A stretch of DNA of 64,000 nucleotides from Pardosa pseudoannulata. Taxonomy: Eukaryota > Arthropoda > Arachnida > Araneae > Lycosidae. Below are positions 1 through 12,039 of this stretch, in pieces. Location: positions 96,783,851 through 96,847,850 of the forward strand of contig CM063498.1 in NCBI GenBank assembly GCA_032207245.1. The letters are read 5' to 3'. The translations under genes and the position numbers were made by a program. The notes beneath the pieces were generated by a model. The model saw only the letters and a program-made list of their open reading frames with translations. It searched no databases and had not been told where the DNA came from. Position 1 is the first letter of the stretch. The number at the start of each line of letters is the position of its first letter.

Positions 1-620
1 CGATGCTGGGCCACCATCAAGTGTCAGCGTGCGGACCATTCAATAAAACATCATCGATATGGATTTTTGGAGCCGAAGCCATATCCAATGTCAACACCGA
101 CATTGTACTGTTGATAACTGGAAACACGTTGCTTGGTCTGGCGAAACTCGTTTCAAATTGTATCTAGCGGATAGACGGCTGCAGCTATGGAGACAACCTC
201 ATAAATCAATGGGCAATGTATGTCAACAGGTGACTGTTGGAACGGTTAGAGGCTCTGTAATGGTAAGAGGTGCTTGAGGTTGGAGTGATAAGTGACCCTG
301 ATACGTTTAAATATGGCTCGGACAGGTGACACTTATATAAGCACCCTGTGTGATCAGATGTATCCAATCATGTCCAATGAGCATTCGGACAGATTTCCAG
401 CAGGACAATGCTAATGACCACATATCAATAATTGCTACAGATTGGCTCCAGGAACACTCTTTTGATTTTAAACACTTCCGATGGCCAGACAAATTCCCAG
501 GTATGAACATTATTGAGAATATCTGGCGTGTCTTGCAACCTGCTGTACAGAATGGATCTCCACTGCCTTGTGATGTTAGGGATTTCTGTATAGGTCTGCA
601 GGATTCATGGTGTCAGTTAT
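1..620 (+). pseudogene. Tc1/mariner (DD36E-type) transposase relic, 5'-truncated by the window
   Basis: Frame 2 reads from the first base as a Tc1-family transposase: an end of helix-turn-helix DNA-binding region (SVRTIQ), then WKHVAWSGETRF, LWRQPHKSM, FQQDNA, HFRWPDKFPGMNIIENIW and LQDSWCQL. The second catalytic Asp (FQQDNA, about 404-406) and the Glu (NIIENIW, about 515-517) are kept and lie 36 residues apart, which fits the DD36E group rather than DD34E. The first catalytic Asp, in the family motif WSDES, is Gly here (140-142). There are stops near 44 and 275-277 and between 278 and 349, so it cannot make a working cut-and-paste transposase. The left end lies outside the window; on the right the homology stops at a microsatellite and I see no terminal inverted repeat. 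Confidence 0.88.
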
Positions 621-654
621 ATATACATACATGCATACACACATATGCATATGC

Positions 655-686
<32 letters not shown>

Positions 687-1120
687 ATATATATACATAC
701 ATGCATACACATATAAATATACATATATCCATAAACATACATATATAGATATACATACATGCATACACATATAAATATACATATATCCATAAACATACAT
801 ATATATACATATACATACATGCATACACATATAAATATACATATATCCATAAACATACATATATATAGATATACATACATGCATACACATATAAATATAC
901 ATATATATCCATAAACATACATATATATACATATACATACATGCATACACATATAAATATACATATATCCATAAACATACATATATATACATATACATAC
1001 ATGCATACACATATAAATATACATATATCCATAAACATACATGTATACACACATATACATACATGTATACACACATATACATGTATACATACATAGACAT
1101 ACATGAATACACACATACAT

Positions 1121-1211
<91 letters not shown>

Positions 1212-1290
1212 CATACATGTATGCATACACACATATACATATACATACTTATAAATACACACACACACACATATATATATTATATTATAT

Positions 1291-1321
<31 letters not shown>

Positions 1322-1375
1322 AATATATATATATATTATTATATATATATATATATATATATGCATATATATATA

Positions 1376-1411
<36 letters not shown>
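621..1411. repeat. AT/CA microsatellites and a ~60-bp minisatellite
   Basis: (AT)n tracts lie at about 650-694, 1118-1204 and 1290-1411. Between them, at about 694-1050, a 58-62 bp unit recurs about six times; each copy carries CATACATGCATACACATATA and then ATATCCATAAACATACATAT. The copies differ by small AT length changes and one-base swaps. The open frames read through this stretch on both strands encode only Tyr/Ile/Met/Cys runs and are translation artefacts. Confidence 0.95.
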
Positions 1412-1413
<2 letters not shown>

Positions 1414-3708
1414 CACTTTTCTAGTATGATGAAAATTATTACTGAAGCCCTTATAGTTTTGACCTTATAAATCTCGCACTTAAGAAATTTGCTCATTAAT
1501 ATATTAATTATAATCATTAAAAACTTTAATATGTTTGCATGAATAAATTTAAAAAGATAACTCGTTTTTATTAAGAAATAGAATTCTAGTTTTTTTCAGG
1601 AATTAATTCTGATACTACTTGAAATCAAGTATTTTCAAACTCCTAAAAATATAAAGACTGTATCAATCTATTCTCAACAAAATTAACTTTTGTTTCGAAA
1701 TTTATTCCTTTTATTGTAAATTTTTGTTTGTTTCAACTTTTTTTTTAATGAAAAAAAGTTGGTGAAGAAGAGTTGATCACAGAAATTTTTTACATCTATG
1801 AAACTGTTTGAAATTGTGCAAATGTTAAGTAATTCAACCGTAAATATTTGATGTGATGGATCCCATGAGGAATGCACTATTTTCCTAAAATGAAGGTTTT
1901 GTTTGCATTTTTTAAAATTTTGTGAATTTTGACGCGTTTTCAAGCACAGAGTTTATCCAGTTCATCGTACCTCATTACTGTACTCGATCGGGTTTTACGT
2001 CCAGGGAGGCTAAGAGCACGATGTTTCGAAAATTACTCAAATTTAAATTAAACATTTATACACTTCATGATTTCTTGCAATAATTACATGAAAGTTTTCC
2101 TCTTGCACCTAGTTGCATTATCTGTGTTTGGATTAAATATTAAAGTATTTCCTCCGAAATTGCAGATTTAGTAATTTTATTTGGTGCTTTTTTTCTCTAG
2201 AAATACATTTTGGGCTTTATTTATACAACTTCTGGCTTTCAAAAAGTTCTGGATTAATCCTTTTTGTTACTTTAAAATTTCAATCTTAAAAATGTTATAA
2301 ATATTTTTGCAATCGCAAAGTGTTTACTATTTGATTCAAAAGCAGTCAGGTAATTTTATGTATTTTAGAAAAAATTATCCCCGCATATTACATTGTTTCT
2401 CTCTACAGAGATAACTAATTGTTTATCATAGTCCCCTTAACTCCAGAAAACTCACCTGTTGTTTAAACCTTAACGACAGAGTAAATAATTGAATTGTTAA
2501 ATTGTAGAACAAGATCTGTTCCAGGAAACAATTTTATAGAGTTTAGAAGAAGTGAAAGTCAATTGTTCACGTCGATTTACAGTAAATGATAGTACATATG
2601 GATACCCCTGCTGTGGCTCGATGATTCTTCAAGAAATATCCACAGATATCACATATAAAACCATTTTTCATATATAAAACCATGTTCAGAAGGGATTCAC
2701 AATGTGCAATTAAATAAAACAACTAGATCTAGACACAGACATTTATTCAAGATAGTATAATGAATAGAGCTCTGAATATCAAACTGAACTAACGTTACAG
2801 AAGTTTAAAATACTGTCAGTACATACAAGTTACATAAACAAACATCAGCACCTTCGATGCAACCGAACAATACGCTATTGTCACACTGACTCTTATACAA
2901 GCAGACGACATATACGTACATTACAGATATTTGCATATTTAAAATGATGCTGTGTTGCCATACAAAAATACGATAATTATAAAACTTTACTCATAACAAA
3001 CATCAATACAGATCAGTGAATTCATGTTACAATAATATGTGAAAATACATTACAATATTTTTAATATATAAAAGACATTATTTATAAAGACTGAACATTA
3101 CGTCAACGACCTTAATCAGAAATGATGGGTATGACGTCAATCTACGGAGAATCAAAACGAGGAAACGACTTTAGCTGTTATTGCGTAATCACCACATACA
3201 TCTACTAACTTTACTTTGCTAAAATATTTCGCAGCATGGTCATCACACGATGTTTTACAAATGTCTATTTTCTTATCATTCTAGAGTTATAATATCTTAT
3301 AGCGGAATGGGTGCGGAAACCTATACTGGATTTGAACCCATGAATCGTAAAATCGGCTTCATATGTCTCAAGCCTTCGTGTAGTATCGCAACATGAGGAA
3401 CTTAATAATCGATCAAAATATTACTTCAGGATAGCATATACGGGTATTTATTCTCAGTGGAACTTGTTCAATGTTTCGCCTCATATACTGCCAACGATGC
3501 TCTACTGAAGGTTTTAAATTGTTGAATTAAAGTCCAGGAAATACTTGCTGACTGAATTTAGGCAGATTATAAATCTTCCAGCAATTGTTTAAATATCTAT
3601 GATATGAAATACTCAATTTCCTTTCCTGGCTGCTGATTATGTATTAGTTAGATTTCAATTTATATACCAATGAATACAAAAGCACACAGACTGTCTGGAG
3701 CTATTTTG
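1412..3708. other. AT-rich stretch without a recognised gene
   Basis: No coding region or transposon end was recognised. At about 2740 the minus strand has an AATAAA within a TTGAATAAATG context, and the next few hundred bases have fairly mixed composition. A 3' untranslated end of a minus-strand transcript is possible, but nothing else supports it. A perfect TGACGTCA palindrome sits at 3132-3139; one such 8-mer is not evidence of a promoter. Confidence 0.4.
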
Positions 3709-4213
3709 CAGCTACGAACGATCTGCAATATCAATGATCTCAAAAGTCTATCTGGGGTAGACGGAGTTGCCATCCCACTAATCCACCTCAGTTTAATTCA
3801 AACTTAGGGCAACTCAAGTTTTGCTCGTATTGAGCAACTTAGCTGCAAAGCATCTGTATTTATGCTTTACATACTTAGTATTTATAATCATAGCTATGTA
3901 TTAGTACTATCATATATCAGTATTATATACCATAGCTATATAATATCTTAATAAGACACAGAAAACCGACTTCGCAACTACGAACGATCTGCAATATCAA
4001 TGCTCTCAAAAGTCAGTGTCTCGAGTAGACTGAGTTTCCATCCCACTAACCCACCTCAGTTTAACTCAAACTTAGAGAAACTGAATTTTTGCTTGTATTG
4101 AGCAGCTTAGCTTCAAAGCATCTGTATTTGTGCTTTATATACTTAGTATTTAGCTAATCACAGCTATATTATAGTACTACCAGATATTAATATTATATAT
4201 CATATCTATATAT
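3709..4213. repeat. Tandem duplication, unit 265 bp, two copies
   Basis: Copy A (3709-3973) and copy B (3974-about 4213) share CTACGAACGATCTGCAATAT, CCATCCCACTAA, CCACCTCAGTTTAA, TATTGAGCA and GCAAAGCATCTGTATTT in the same order. They have diverged by many point changes and small indels, so the duplication is old. There is no coding potential in either copy. Confidence 0.88.
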
Positions 4214-5437
4214 TAATTGCTAGTCAGATTTTCTGTTTTCAAACGCTAAAACAAAATTTAAAAGTGTTTTAACAATCAATTTTCAACAAAAAGAACAAAT
4301 TTATAGTTTTATGATAGTTAACTTATTACGCCATTCACTACAAAAATTCTATATAATGAAAAATATTCAAAAATATTTTAAGTATTTTGCTTATTTATTA
4401 GAATATGATGAAGTTCATATTTTTCACTAAGTAATCCTTGCCGTGAAGAACTTGGAGCTGTTAGAAACTTGTTATTCAGATTTTGCTAGAACAACAACTG
4501 GTTTAGAATTCTATAACACTCCTTTCCAATTAGTGTAAATATAATTAGATTGTATAACATTGGTATTAAAACAATCGGAGCATAAAAAGCTTGTAAGCAT
4601 GTTGTATTAATTAGAGTAAACTAATTAATAATAGGAAAATAGCCATAATAATAATAATAGTCATTCAGTTATGACACTTAGGTAACAATGTGTACTTAGC
4701 ATTGTAATTTGATTTATTAATAATTTATTTTATCAGAATGTGTTTCATTCTTTCATTTAGAAGAAAGTCTACACATCTGTATATATTTGAAGAGTATATT
4801 ATGTAAATTATTTTCTATCATATATCTTAATCTTGCATGTAAAATTCCACTATTCTTTAAATATTACACAAATAATCAGATTTCAATATCTTCTAAGTAC
4901 ATTTTGATGTTAATTTTCACGCTTGGCATAAAACCACCGTTACTAAACACGTTCTTAACAGAAAATCAATCCATTCTTTGGTCGATCGGTCAGTGCACCG
5001 CATGTCAGGTCATTTCACCCCGAATTATGTCTTTTCTACTGTCGCACATATAGGCATTTATTTCACTCGTCCGATAATAAATTCCTTGTTAAGCATCAAA
5101 GTTAATGACCTGTGTCTCGTGAAGGTGAAATATTTTGTGAATATTCTTCTATAAATATCATTGCTGTGATATTCAAAAGCTTGTTAAAATGACAATGAAC
5201 TTTTTACTTTGGGAAATGCCACTTATCATTCAATACTATTGTCATTGAATTATGAAATACAAGTATGATAAGACAAAATACTTTTTTGAAACTCAGTGTA
5301 GTTAACAGTTAAAATATACTGAGATTATCATTAGATATAGTTTGCATTTTTTTCAAAAGGAAATAATATTGAAAATGCCTAAATCGCATTCTTAACTATC
5401 TTATTTCTTTGACCATTTATCAAATGCTTACCTTATA
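4214..5437. other. AT-rich stretch without a recognised feature
   Basis: Apart from a short (TAA)n tract near 4640-4660 I see no repeat, transposon end or coding signal. The 88-codon open frame at 4787-5053 has no recognisable motif and the AT-rich codon make-up expected by chance. Confidence 0.5.
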
Positions 5438-5442
5438 GTGTA

Positions 5443-6003
5443 TGTAACGCACCCCCTTTCTAGGTGCGCTACGTTAGCGTGGGACCTGCCCGCCTACTGT
5501 ACTGGGGCAGGTGTGTTCGACAATAGTCACTGGGATGCATGTACTTAAATATAATTTCTCCGGAAACTTGGACGGACAAAACGAAATTTTATTTACACAA
5601 CATTAGAACAAAATTAAAGAAAATCAAATATCATAGTCTCAGAGCCATTTTTAGCCAGAATTTTAGAAACCGAGCGTTCTCCTTTCTCACATCAGCACCG
5701 AGAGATGTTTCTCGTCCGCCGGCTCTATCTCGACTCTCCAACTCTCAGAACTCCGCTGCCCGCCTGCAGATTCCTCCCTTCTTTAGGGGGGGGGGCTGAA
5801 AACCAGAGCCCTGCCGAAGAGAGCACATCCTCCTTCTCCAAGGCCTTGCAAAAACAAACCACGACACCGAAAATCCTTATCGGTCCCATTTTGCCGACCG
5901 TCTTCTTATTTCCCCCAAGAAATGCCATGTGGAAGAGGTCAAATGGGGCGATTCTTCCGATGTCATCCAGAGCACACAAAGTCGTGGGTGCACATTCCTT
6001 ACA
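5443..6003 (-). mobile_element. Solo LTR (561 bp) with 5-bp target duplication
   Basis: The segment begins TGTAACG and ends CTTACA, and is flanked by perfect 5-bp direct repeats GTGTA (5438-5442 and 6004-6008). It is much richer in G+C than its surroundings. TG...CA ends, near-palindromic termini and a 4-6 bp duplication are the pattern of an LTR left after recombination between the two LTRs. The only AATAAA in a likely place reads on the minus strand (about 5588-5593), so the parent element probably ran right to left. There is no internal region, primer site or pol. The open frames inside (5539-5799, 5705-6016 and 5725-5979) are not conserved proteins. Gypsy or Bel/Pao are the likely superfamilies; I cannot choose. 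Confidence 0.72.
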
Positions 6004-6366
6004 GTGTAGAAGTTAAAATGTACTTAAAATGTATAATCAGTGAACTCAATGTTTGAGAGAAAACAGTATTGGACATACATATTCTCAGCATTTTTTATCT
6101 TAATACATTGAATAAATGCTGGCGATAACAAATCCTATTCTAAGATCTGAAATGTTTCCTATACTCTAAACAGAATGAACATAAGGTATTTAATTTTGAA
6201 ACACTAATATTTTAAATTAATTAGTATTTTAAGTGGGATATTTTAGCCATATTTACATAAATAGACTGTATATGACATTAAAGATTCTATCACGTTAAAT
6301 AAAAAAACCTAATGTTCTTCGTCACTTTAAAATTGCTTTTCTCATTATTTTTGTTCTGGTTCAATT

Positions 6367-6415
6367 TGGAGCGCTATGGTTTACGTTTGTGCAACACGAG
6401 GGCTAATGAGATCAA
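6367..6415 (-). mobile_element. SINE fragment (3' end only, 49 bp)
   Basis: On the minus strand this is the last ~49 bp of the tRNA-derived SINE family described at 36103-36271: the GGCTAATGAGATC, CACGAGGG and GGAGCGCTATGG blocks match. GTTCAATT occurs on both sides (6359-6366 and 6416-6423) and may be the target duplication. The copy is 5'-truncated, as expected for target-primed reverse transcription. Confidence 0.7.
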
Positions 6416-6831
6416 GTTCAATTGAAACTGAATGATCCCAAGTTCAGAATTCCAATTGTATTTTATTTATACACTTTTAATTTCAACCTTTCGCCTGAAT
6501 GTAAGTTTATATGAAAATAGCTATGCTTAAGATAAACTTTTTGAAGACAGAAAAGATTAAAATTTTAATAATAGATAAAATTTTACGTAACTTTATAACA
6601 TATCAAAGCTTTTTATATAACTGACTAATACATCTTTTGAAAAAATGCTTGCAGATTTTTTTATAGTAAACCAAAAAATAAAATGTAAGCATTTTAAAGA
6701 ATCACATTTTAAAAAGATTAGAAGTGTAAATATTTACAAAAAAATTCCTAGAAATGAAAATTAGAGTGACTAAATGAAAACAAAAATATCACAGATTGTT
6801 TACACAAAATGTATAACTTTAATATCAATAT

Positions 6832-7009
6832 AATTGTTTTGGTTTGGAGAGCTAAGGTCTACATTTTGCAACACGAAGGCTAATGAGACCGGGACCCACT
6901 GCTTAAAGCAAATTCCTAACGGCTACGAACATCCATGTCATAGTGGCATTCGAACCCACGAACTCCGGATCCGAAGGCCATCACCTTAACCATTCTACCA
7001 TCGTTCGGC
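6832..7009 (-). mobile_element. Full-length tRNA-derived SINE
   Basis: Minus-strand copy of the SINE: GCCGAACGATGG head, degenerate A box, B box GGTTCGAATGC (one change from the family), body and TTTGG-type tail on the left. It is bounded by a perfect 13-bp target duplication TTAATATCAATAT (6819-6831 and 7010-7022), which fixes both ends at 178 bp. The perfect duplication suggests this is one of the younger copies here. It is not a tRNA gene: the acceptor stem does not pair and about 100 bp of body follows. Confidence 0.92.
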
Positions 7010-7022
7010 TTAATATCAATAT

Positions 7023-8999
7023 GAAGTTAGCTATTCATTAAAATATTTACCGACTTTTGATAGACTATAGTTTATGGACAGTAACCATACTGTTTTGTAA
7101 TAAGTGCTTACAAAGGCATTGATACCCGAAAAATCCCCTTTTCCGAGAGTAGCATGCACAATCTTTGCAAACATACTAACATGGATGTACTGAGGGTGTA
7201 TTCGTAATAAGTGGATGTTATAGTATAGTTGCTATGCATAGACATAACATATTTTGGCTACTAGGAGATAAAACTTTTATAAAGAAACCTTTTAAATCTA
7301 TAGAACTTCTTCGAGAATTTCTTACGCCCACCACTGAAAGTATAAAAAAAAAATACTATATCTCTTGGTATCAAAGGTTCCCGATCTGACAAACAACGGC
7401 GAAATCATAGAAGTTGATGCTTATTTAGTGTATAATAAAGGCTTTCAATTGTGGGATATAAGCTGTATATTTTAGTGGTTAATTAAAGTTTGGAATTCGG
7501 TTATCCTAAGCTGTTGTATAGTGTACATATTTTAAAATACAACTATTTGATACAAGAAAAGCGTGGTTACTTGAATTTATACTATTATGATGTCGTTTCG
7601 TGATGCATATTTTGTGTTAAAGCAATTACCTTGGAGCAAACAATTTGCTTAAATTGAATTTAAAAACACTTTTAATCTTCCAAAATTTAAAGAGAAGATT
7701 TAGATTTTTGAGAAAATGTTGGCAGGGACATTACAAAACAAGCCTTTAATACCTATTTGAAAAAGACTACAATGATACAGAGAATGCGCTATTATAAATA
7801 TGTATTCAAATTACTTATGCCACTCAACAAATCTAATTTAAATTAATAGATGTAACTGATGGTATTATTCTTTTATTTCAATGTTTGTTTTAGATATTTA
7901 GTTTATAATAATGCATATCATGCTGTGATAAGAGAACCCATTTCGCTATAGATTACAAATTTAAAACTCAAAGGATAAAAGAATATTTACTGACGAAATA
8001 TTCTCTGATGGATACAATTTTTCTCTTTTGTTTACCTTCAGGATATTTCAGAATTACTTCGCTTATTTTTCATGAATAATTTGAGAACTTGAAATTTTAA
8101 TCACTACTCAACATTGTGTTTAATTAATTTAGTAATTATAGTACAGATATTTAACTATATCCTCTTGCAGCAAAATATACAGGTTTAAGAACTAGAAGCA
8201 AACTTTCAAAATAACTTTTACAAATATGCTCGTAGCAGAAAACTATTAGATTCATATGAAATATTTTCATTAGTTTTGTTATTTCATGTATCGCAAAATA
8301 ACTCATTACTTGTTTAATAAATACACTGTCATATTATTTACTTACTAACATGAACATACACTGACTTACTTTTTGGATTTAATATTCCGTTATACATAAT
8401 TTCTTTAATAACAGCTATACGAAGGAAATATTTGCATATTTTGTTTTTCTTTGAGGCATAAAAGTATAAATATTTTTATTTTGCGAGTGTTATTAAATAT
8501 AAATGGATTGGTAAGTAAATAAGCTAATGATTTATTTGCCTTAACCAAGAGAAAAACTGGTCAGAAATAAGCTTTGCTTTTATTAAATATATATCAATGG
8601 GAATAGAATTTTCGTGACATCTATATTATTTTAAAGAAGATAGTTTGTTAAATGTAATATCCGATTTTAACTTCATTTCCAGATCCATTTTAAATATATA
8701 TCTTGTCGGATGTTTGTTAATTAGTTTGAAATTAAATTATGCTGCATAAACCTATCATTTTTTAGATATTTTCAACAATATAACAAATATAATAGCAGAT
8801 GTACATAATTGCATATATGTATACTGTAAAGTTCAAGATGAAATGCATATTGAAATTAGACCAAGAAGAACAGCAAGAAATTGTATTACAAATGTACAAT
8901 TGTATTACTATTGCGTATTACAAATATTTCTGCGATCCTCTACTTAAATAGAAACGTTAAGATTTTTGTATAAAGAGTCATCATACTATCAATTGTTTT
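7023..8999. other. AT-rich stretch without a recognised feature
   Basis: About 2 kb of high-A+T sequence. I found no open frame of note, no matching transposon ends and no tandem structure beyond a short imperfect repeat of TTGTATTACAAAT near 8880-8925. Confidence 0.5.
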
Positions 9000-10022
9000 A
9001 AATGCCATGACACATGGACTATTAGAAAGTGTGAGACGCTGAGAATATGAAAAAGATATTTAGAAGAATTTTTGGAGCGCCATGTTAAAACGGTGAGTGG
9101 AGAGCTAGAACAAATAGCGAAATATATATGAAACCTACAAAAAGTTAGATATTGTCACTAAGAAAAGAAAGCTAGAGTCCAATGGCTAGGCTATGTAAAG
9201 AGGATGAAGCTAAGTAGAACAGCAAGGAGACTCGTAAAACTCAAGCAGATCTAGACCCAGAGAAATACCAAGGAATAGATGAATAGATCAGGTCGAAGAT
9301 GATTTATTATGACTCTGAGAATGTGTGATGAAGAGATGCTGAGAATATGGGAGAGAAAGAAAATGAGAATAGTTTTGGGAGCTCTTTTTGAAAATGGTGA
9401 GTGGAGAGCTAGAAGAAATAGAGAAATATATATGAAATCTACAAAAAGTTAAATATTGTCACAGCAAAAAGAGAAGGAGAGTCCAATGGCTAGGCCATGT
9501 AGAGAGAATGGAGCCTAGTAGAACCACAAGAAGACTTCTAAAAGAAAACTCAAGCGGATCAAGACCCAGAGAAAGATCAAGGAATAGATTGATAGATCAG
9601 TTCGAAGATGATTTATGCCTCTGATACATGGACTCTGAAAAAGTGTGATGAAGAGATGAGAATACAGGAGATAAATTCTTAGAAGAGTTTTTGATCGCTT
9701 TGTTAAAAATGTGAATGGAGAGCTAGAACAAGTAGAGAAATATATATGAAACATACAAAAAGTTAGATACTGTTACTGAGAAAAGTGAAGAATAGTCCAA
9801 TGTTCACGTAGAGAGGATGGAGCCTAGTAGAACCGCAAGAAGTCTTCTAAAAGAAAACTGAAGCGGATCTAGACCCATAGAAAAACCAATGAATAGATGG
9901 ATACATCAGGTCTAAGATTATTTAAAGAGTTAGGGAATCACTAACTAGAAACGAAAGGCATCTCGTTGGGTGAAAGGAAAAAAAAGTCTTAAAGGAAGCC
10001 TGGGCCCTTCAAGGTGTATGCC
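9000..10022 (+). pseudogene. Non-LTR retrotransposon ORF2 3' end, tandemly triplicated
   Basis: The plus strand encodes broken pieces of the region after the reverse transcriptase of a LINE: DTWTL, a KCDEEMLRIWERK-like stretch, GALFENGEWRARRNREIYE, RRVQWLGHVERMEPSRT, LLKENSSGSRPRERSRNR, LIDQVEDD and, near 9990-10020, a KEAWALQGV-like end. Such GEWR.RxNxEI / WLGHVxRM blocks belong to the C-terminal part of LINE ORF2. The first blocks occur three times in tandem: GTGAGTGGAGAGCTAGA-type anchors sit at about 9093, 9397 and 9711, a period of 304-314 bp. All copies carry stops and frameshifts. Only the last copy continues into the end of the protein. Confidence 0.78.
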
Positions 10023-11027
10023 AATAATGTTGATTATATGAAGTAGGATTATTTACAAATTACATGCTTGGATATATGTCATGTTTATCTTTTTAACAAT
10101 GCGGAAAGTTCATTTTACAAATGTTATAGTTTGCAATATAAAGTTTAACAAAGTTTCAAAAGGAAATTTTCAAATGTTACGTTTATAAAATTTCTAGGCA
10201 TTAGACCAAATCCCATAAAGTCACTCGTCACTATAAAATTTCTTGATTAATTTTATTAATAGAAAATTAAGAACAACCATTTTAAAATAATGTCGTCATG
10301 TTAAATTACTGTGTAAGAAGAAAATGTGTTTTGAAGTTATTAAATTTGTTATTACATAAGATGAAATTAATATCATATTAAGCCAAAAATTTTTTTTAAT
10401 TTTTCGTTGTTCCATTGATTTTATTTGATAAGCTGCCTATAACAAAACATATAGATGCTGAACAATGCAATAACGTCTGATGTATATGATCATCACAACA
10501 GTAAAGACACTTAACATTCGAATTAAAATATATTTTTTATATTACATACTATATATACAGGCTGCATAATTATGTTTTTAATCGACCGTTCCCTCCTCAA
10601 CCATCGGTCGTAGATTGGTCTTGTCACAAAAATATTTCAAATAAAATAAGCTAAATAACATAATGAAATTCAAATAAAATAAACCTAAATTCAAGAATTA
10701 AATTTTGCAAAAATTACTAAAATTTGTACTAATAATACTAAGATAATTGTATTCTAATAATAATACTAAGATTTCTAAAACTTTTTACTTTTTCCCATTT
10801 TATATCATTACAGTTAATAACAATTGAAACTTTTACAAAAGACCATAAGATGAAAAATTTCCTTTGTCTGAAATAACAATTTACTCAGATATTTAAAATT
10901 AAATGACTGCGAGAAGTTAATATTTTCTCCTGTCTGGGAGGAGGTGTCTGTTAAAAGATTTATTAGAGTAATTCGAGTTTTAAATCAGGGTGTAACGTAC
11001 CTTTTACATTATGGAAAATGAGAGATG
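10023..11027. other. AT-rich stretch without a recognised gene
   Basis: Mostly simple AT-rich DNA. A small possible hairpin, CGACCG (10582-10587) against CGGTCG, lies near 10580-10610. TGTAACGTAC at 10991-11000 repeats the first bases of the LTR that starts 41 bp further right and may be a stub of a related element. Confidence 0.4.
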
Positions 11028-11031
11028 ATAT

Positions 11032-12035
11032 TGTAACGTACTGGAAATAAAGTAGGCGAGGCCTTCAATGAAACAGGCTAGAATTTTAGGTATTCTTGAC
11101 TAAATATTTTATTCAATAGAATAAACTATGTACAGCTATGTACAAATTCAGTAGATGATAACATTCAGGGATCTCGCACAGAGATAATATGCACACACAA
11201 GGATGCGTGGGATTCCGGAACAGTATGGCTAGGGCTTTCAATCACAAGAGTTGGAAACTCATTAGTGCCGGGACTAATGCTGACACGATCACTCCGTCTG
11301 TCGATTAGCACGGTTGGCTTTCACAGCAAGTTCGGAGGTTCCGAGTGCGTATCACGCTGGGATTCGGGAAGAAAACACAGGATTTCAAGTCGATCCAAAA
11401 TTAGAGTGCAAAGTCACTCTCGGCTGTCTACTTCTATGCAAGAAGTTAACTAACAATCAGCAGATAACGGGAAGGAATTCCCGAGTCGCAGGGCGACTAT
11501 CTAGCAACAGAGACGCTGGCGGTCTCTAAAAAACAAACTCCAGACACGGAGATACGAGCGGTTCTCGAGCGACCAGGCTCTAGCAGGTAGAAGCCTCGAG
11601 AGAAGAACAAAAAGCCTCCGTTCTACTCCTGTCCCTTCTTTTATATCCCGCACTCGCTTCTTTTCTCGGTCCTTCGAGAAACTTCCCGAACCAGGGTGAC
11701 GTAATCTTGTGGTCACTCCCAAGCCTTCGATCAGCTGTACTGTTCCCAGATGTGGTCGAAAAACAGTTTTCTCAGATCCATCAACTTAACCAACTTAATG
11801 GCCTTTTTGTAACCGCTAATGGGCGGCAAGGTGCACTTTAATCATTTCCACACTTCCACAAAGACGTTCCATTTAGCAGGTTTACAATGGCCAGACGCTG
11901 AGGAGCCGGCAACGAACAGTTTTCAATTACGGTGCTTAGACCACCTGGTCCTATTCGAGGCTAATCGTGAGTCCACGACGAAAGGTCACCTTTGGTCTCC
12001 TCGTTCTTTTTGGGGTCATGTAACGGATCGTTACA
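11032..12035 (-). mobile_element. Solo LTR (1004 bp) with 4-bp target duplication
   Basis: The ends are TGTAACGTA and GATCGTTACA, flanked by ATAT on both sides (11028-11031 and 12036-12039). On the minus strand a TATA box GATATAAAAG lies at about 11638-11647 and an AATAAA at about 11107-11116, in the U3-R-U5 order expected of an LTR transcribed right to left. The segment is clearly richer in G+C than its flanks. No gag, pol, primer site or second LTR is present, so it is a solo LTR. The short open frames inside (for example 11314-11529 and 11819-12064) have no family match and lie across the promoter region. Size and 4-bp duplication suit Gypsy or Bel/Pao. Confidence 0.75.
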
Positions 12036-12039
12036 ATAT

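Noticed and set aside
576..1429. Several long open frames on both strands (up to 230 codons) rich in Tyr, Ile, Met, Cys and Val
   Set aside because: They are translations of AT/CA repeats; all frames are open because the repeat lacks stop triplets.
3132..3139. TGACGTCA, a CRE-like palindrome
   Set aside because: A single 8-mer without promoter context carries little information.
2700..3300. Possible minus-strand 3' untranslated region with AATAAA at ~2740
   Set aside because: AATAAA is frequent in AT-rich DNA and no upstream coding exon was found.
3320..3385. tRNA-like GGATTTGAACCC on the minus strand
   Set aside because: Only a B-box-like word; no A box at the right distance and no SINE body.
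5539..6016. Open frames of 84-103 codons with mixed composition
   Set aside because: They lie inside a solo LTR with TG...CA ends and a perfect 5-bp duplication, on both strands, with no family match.
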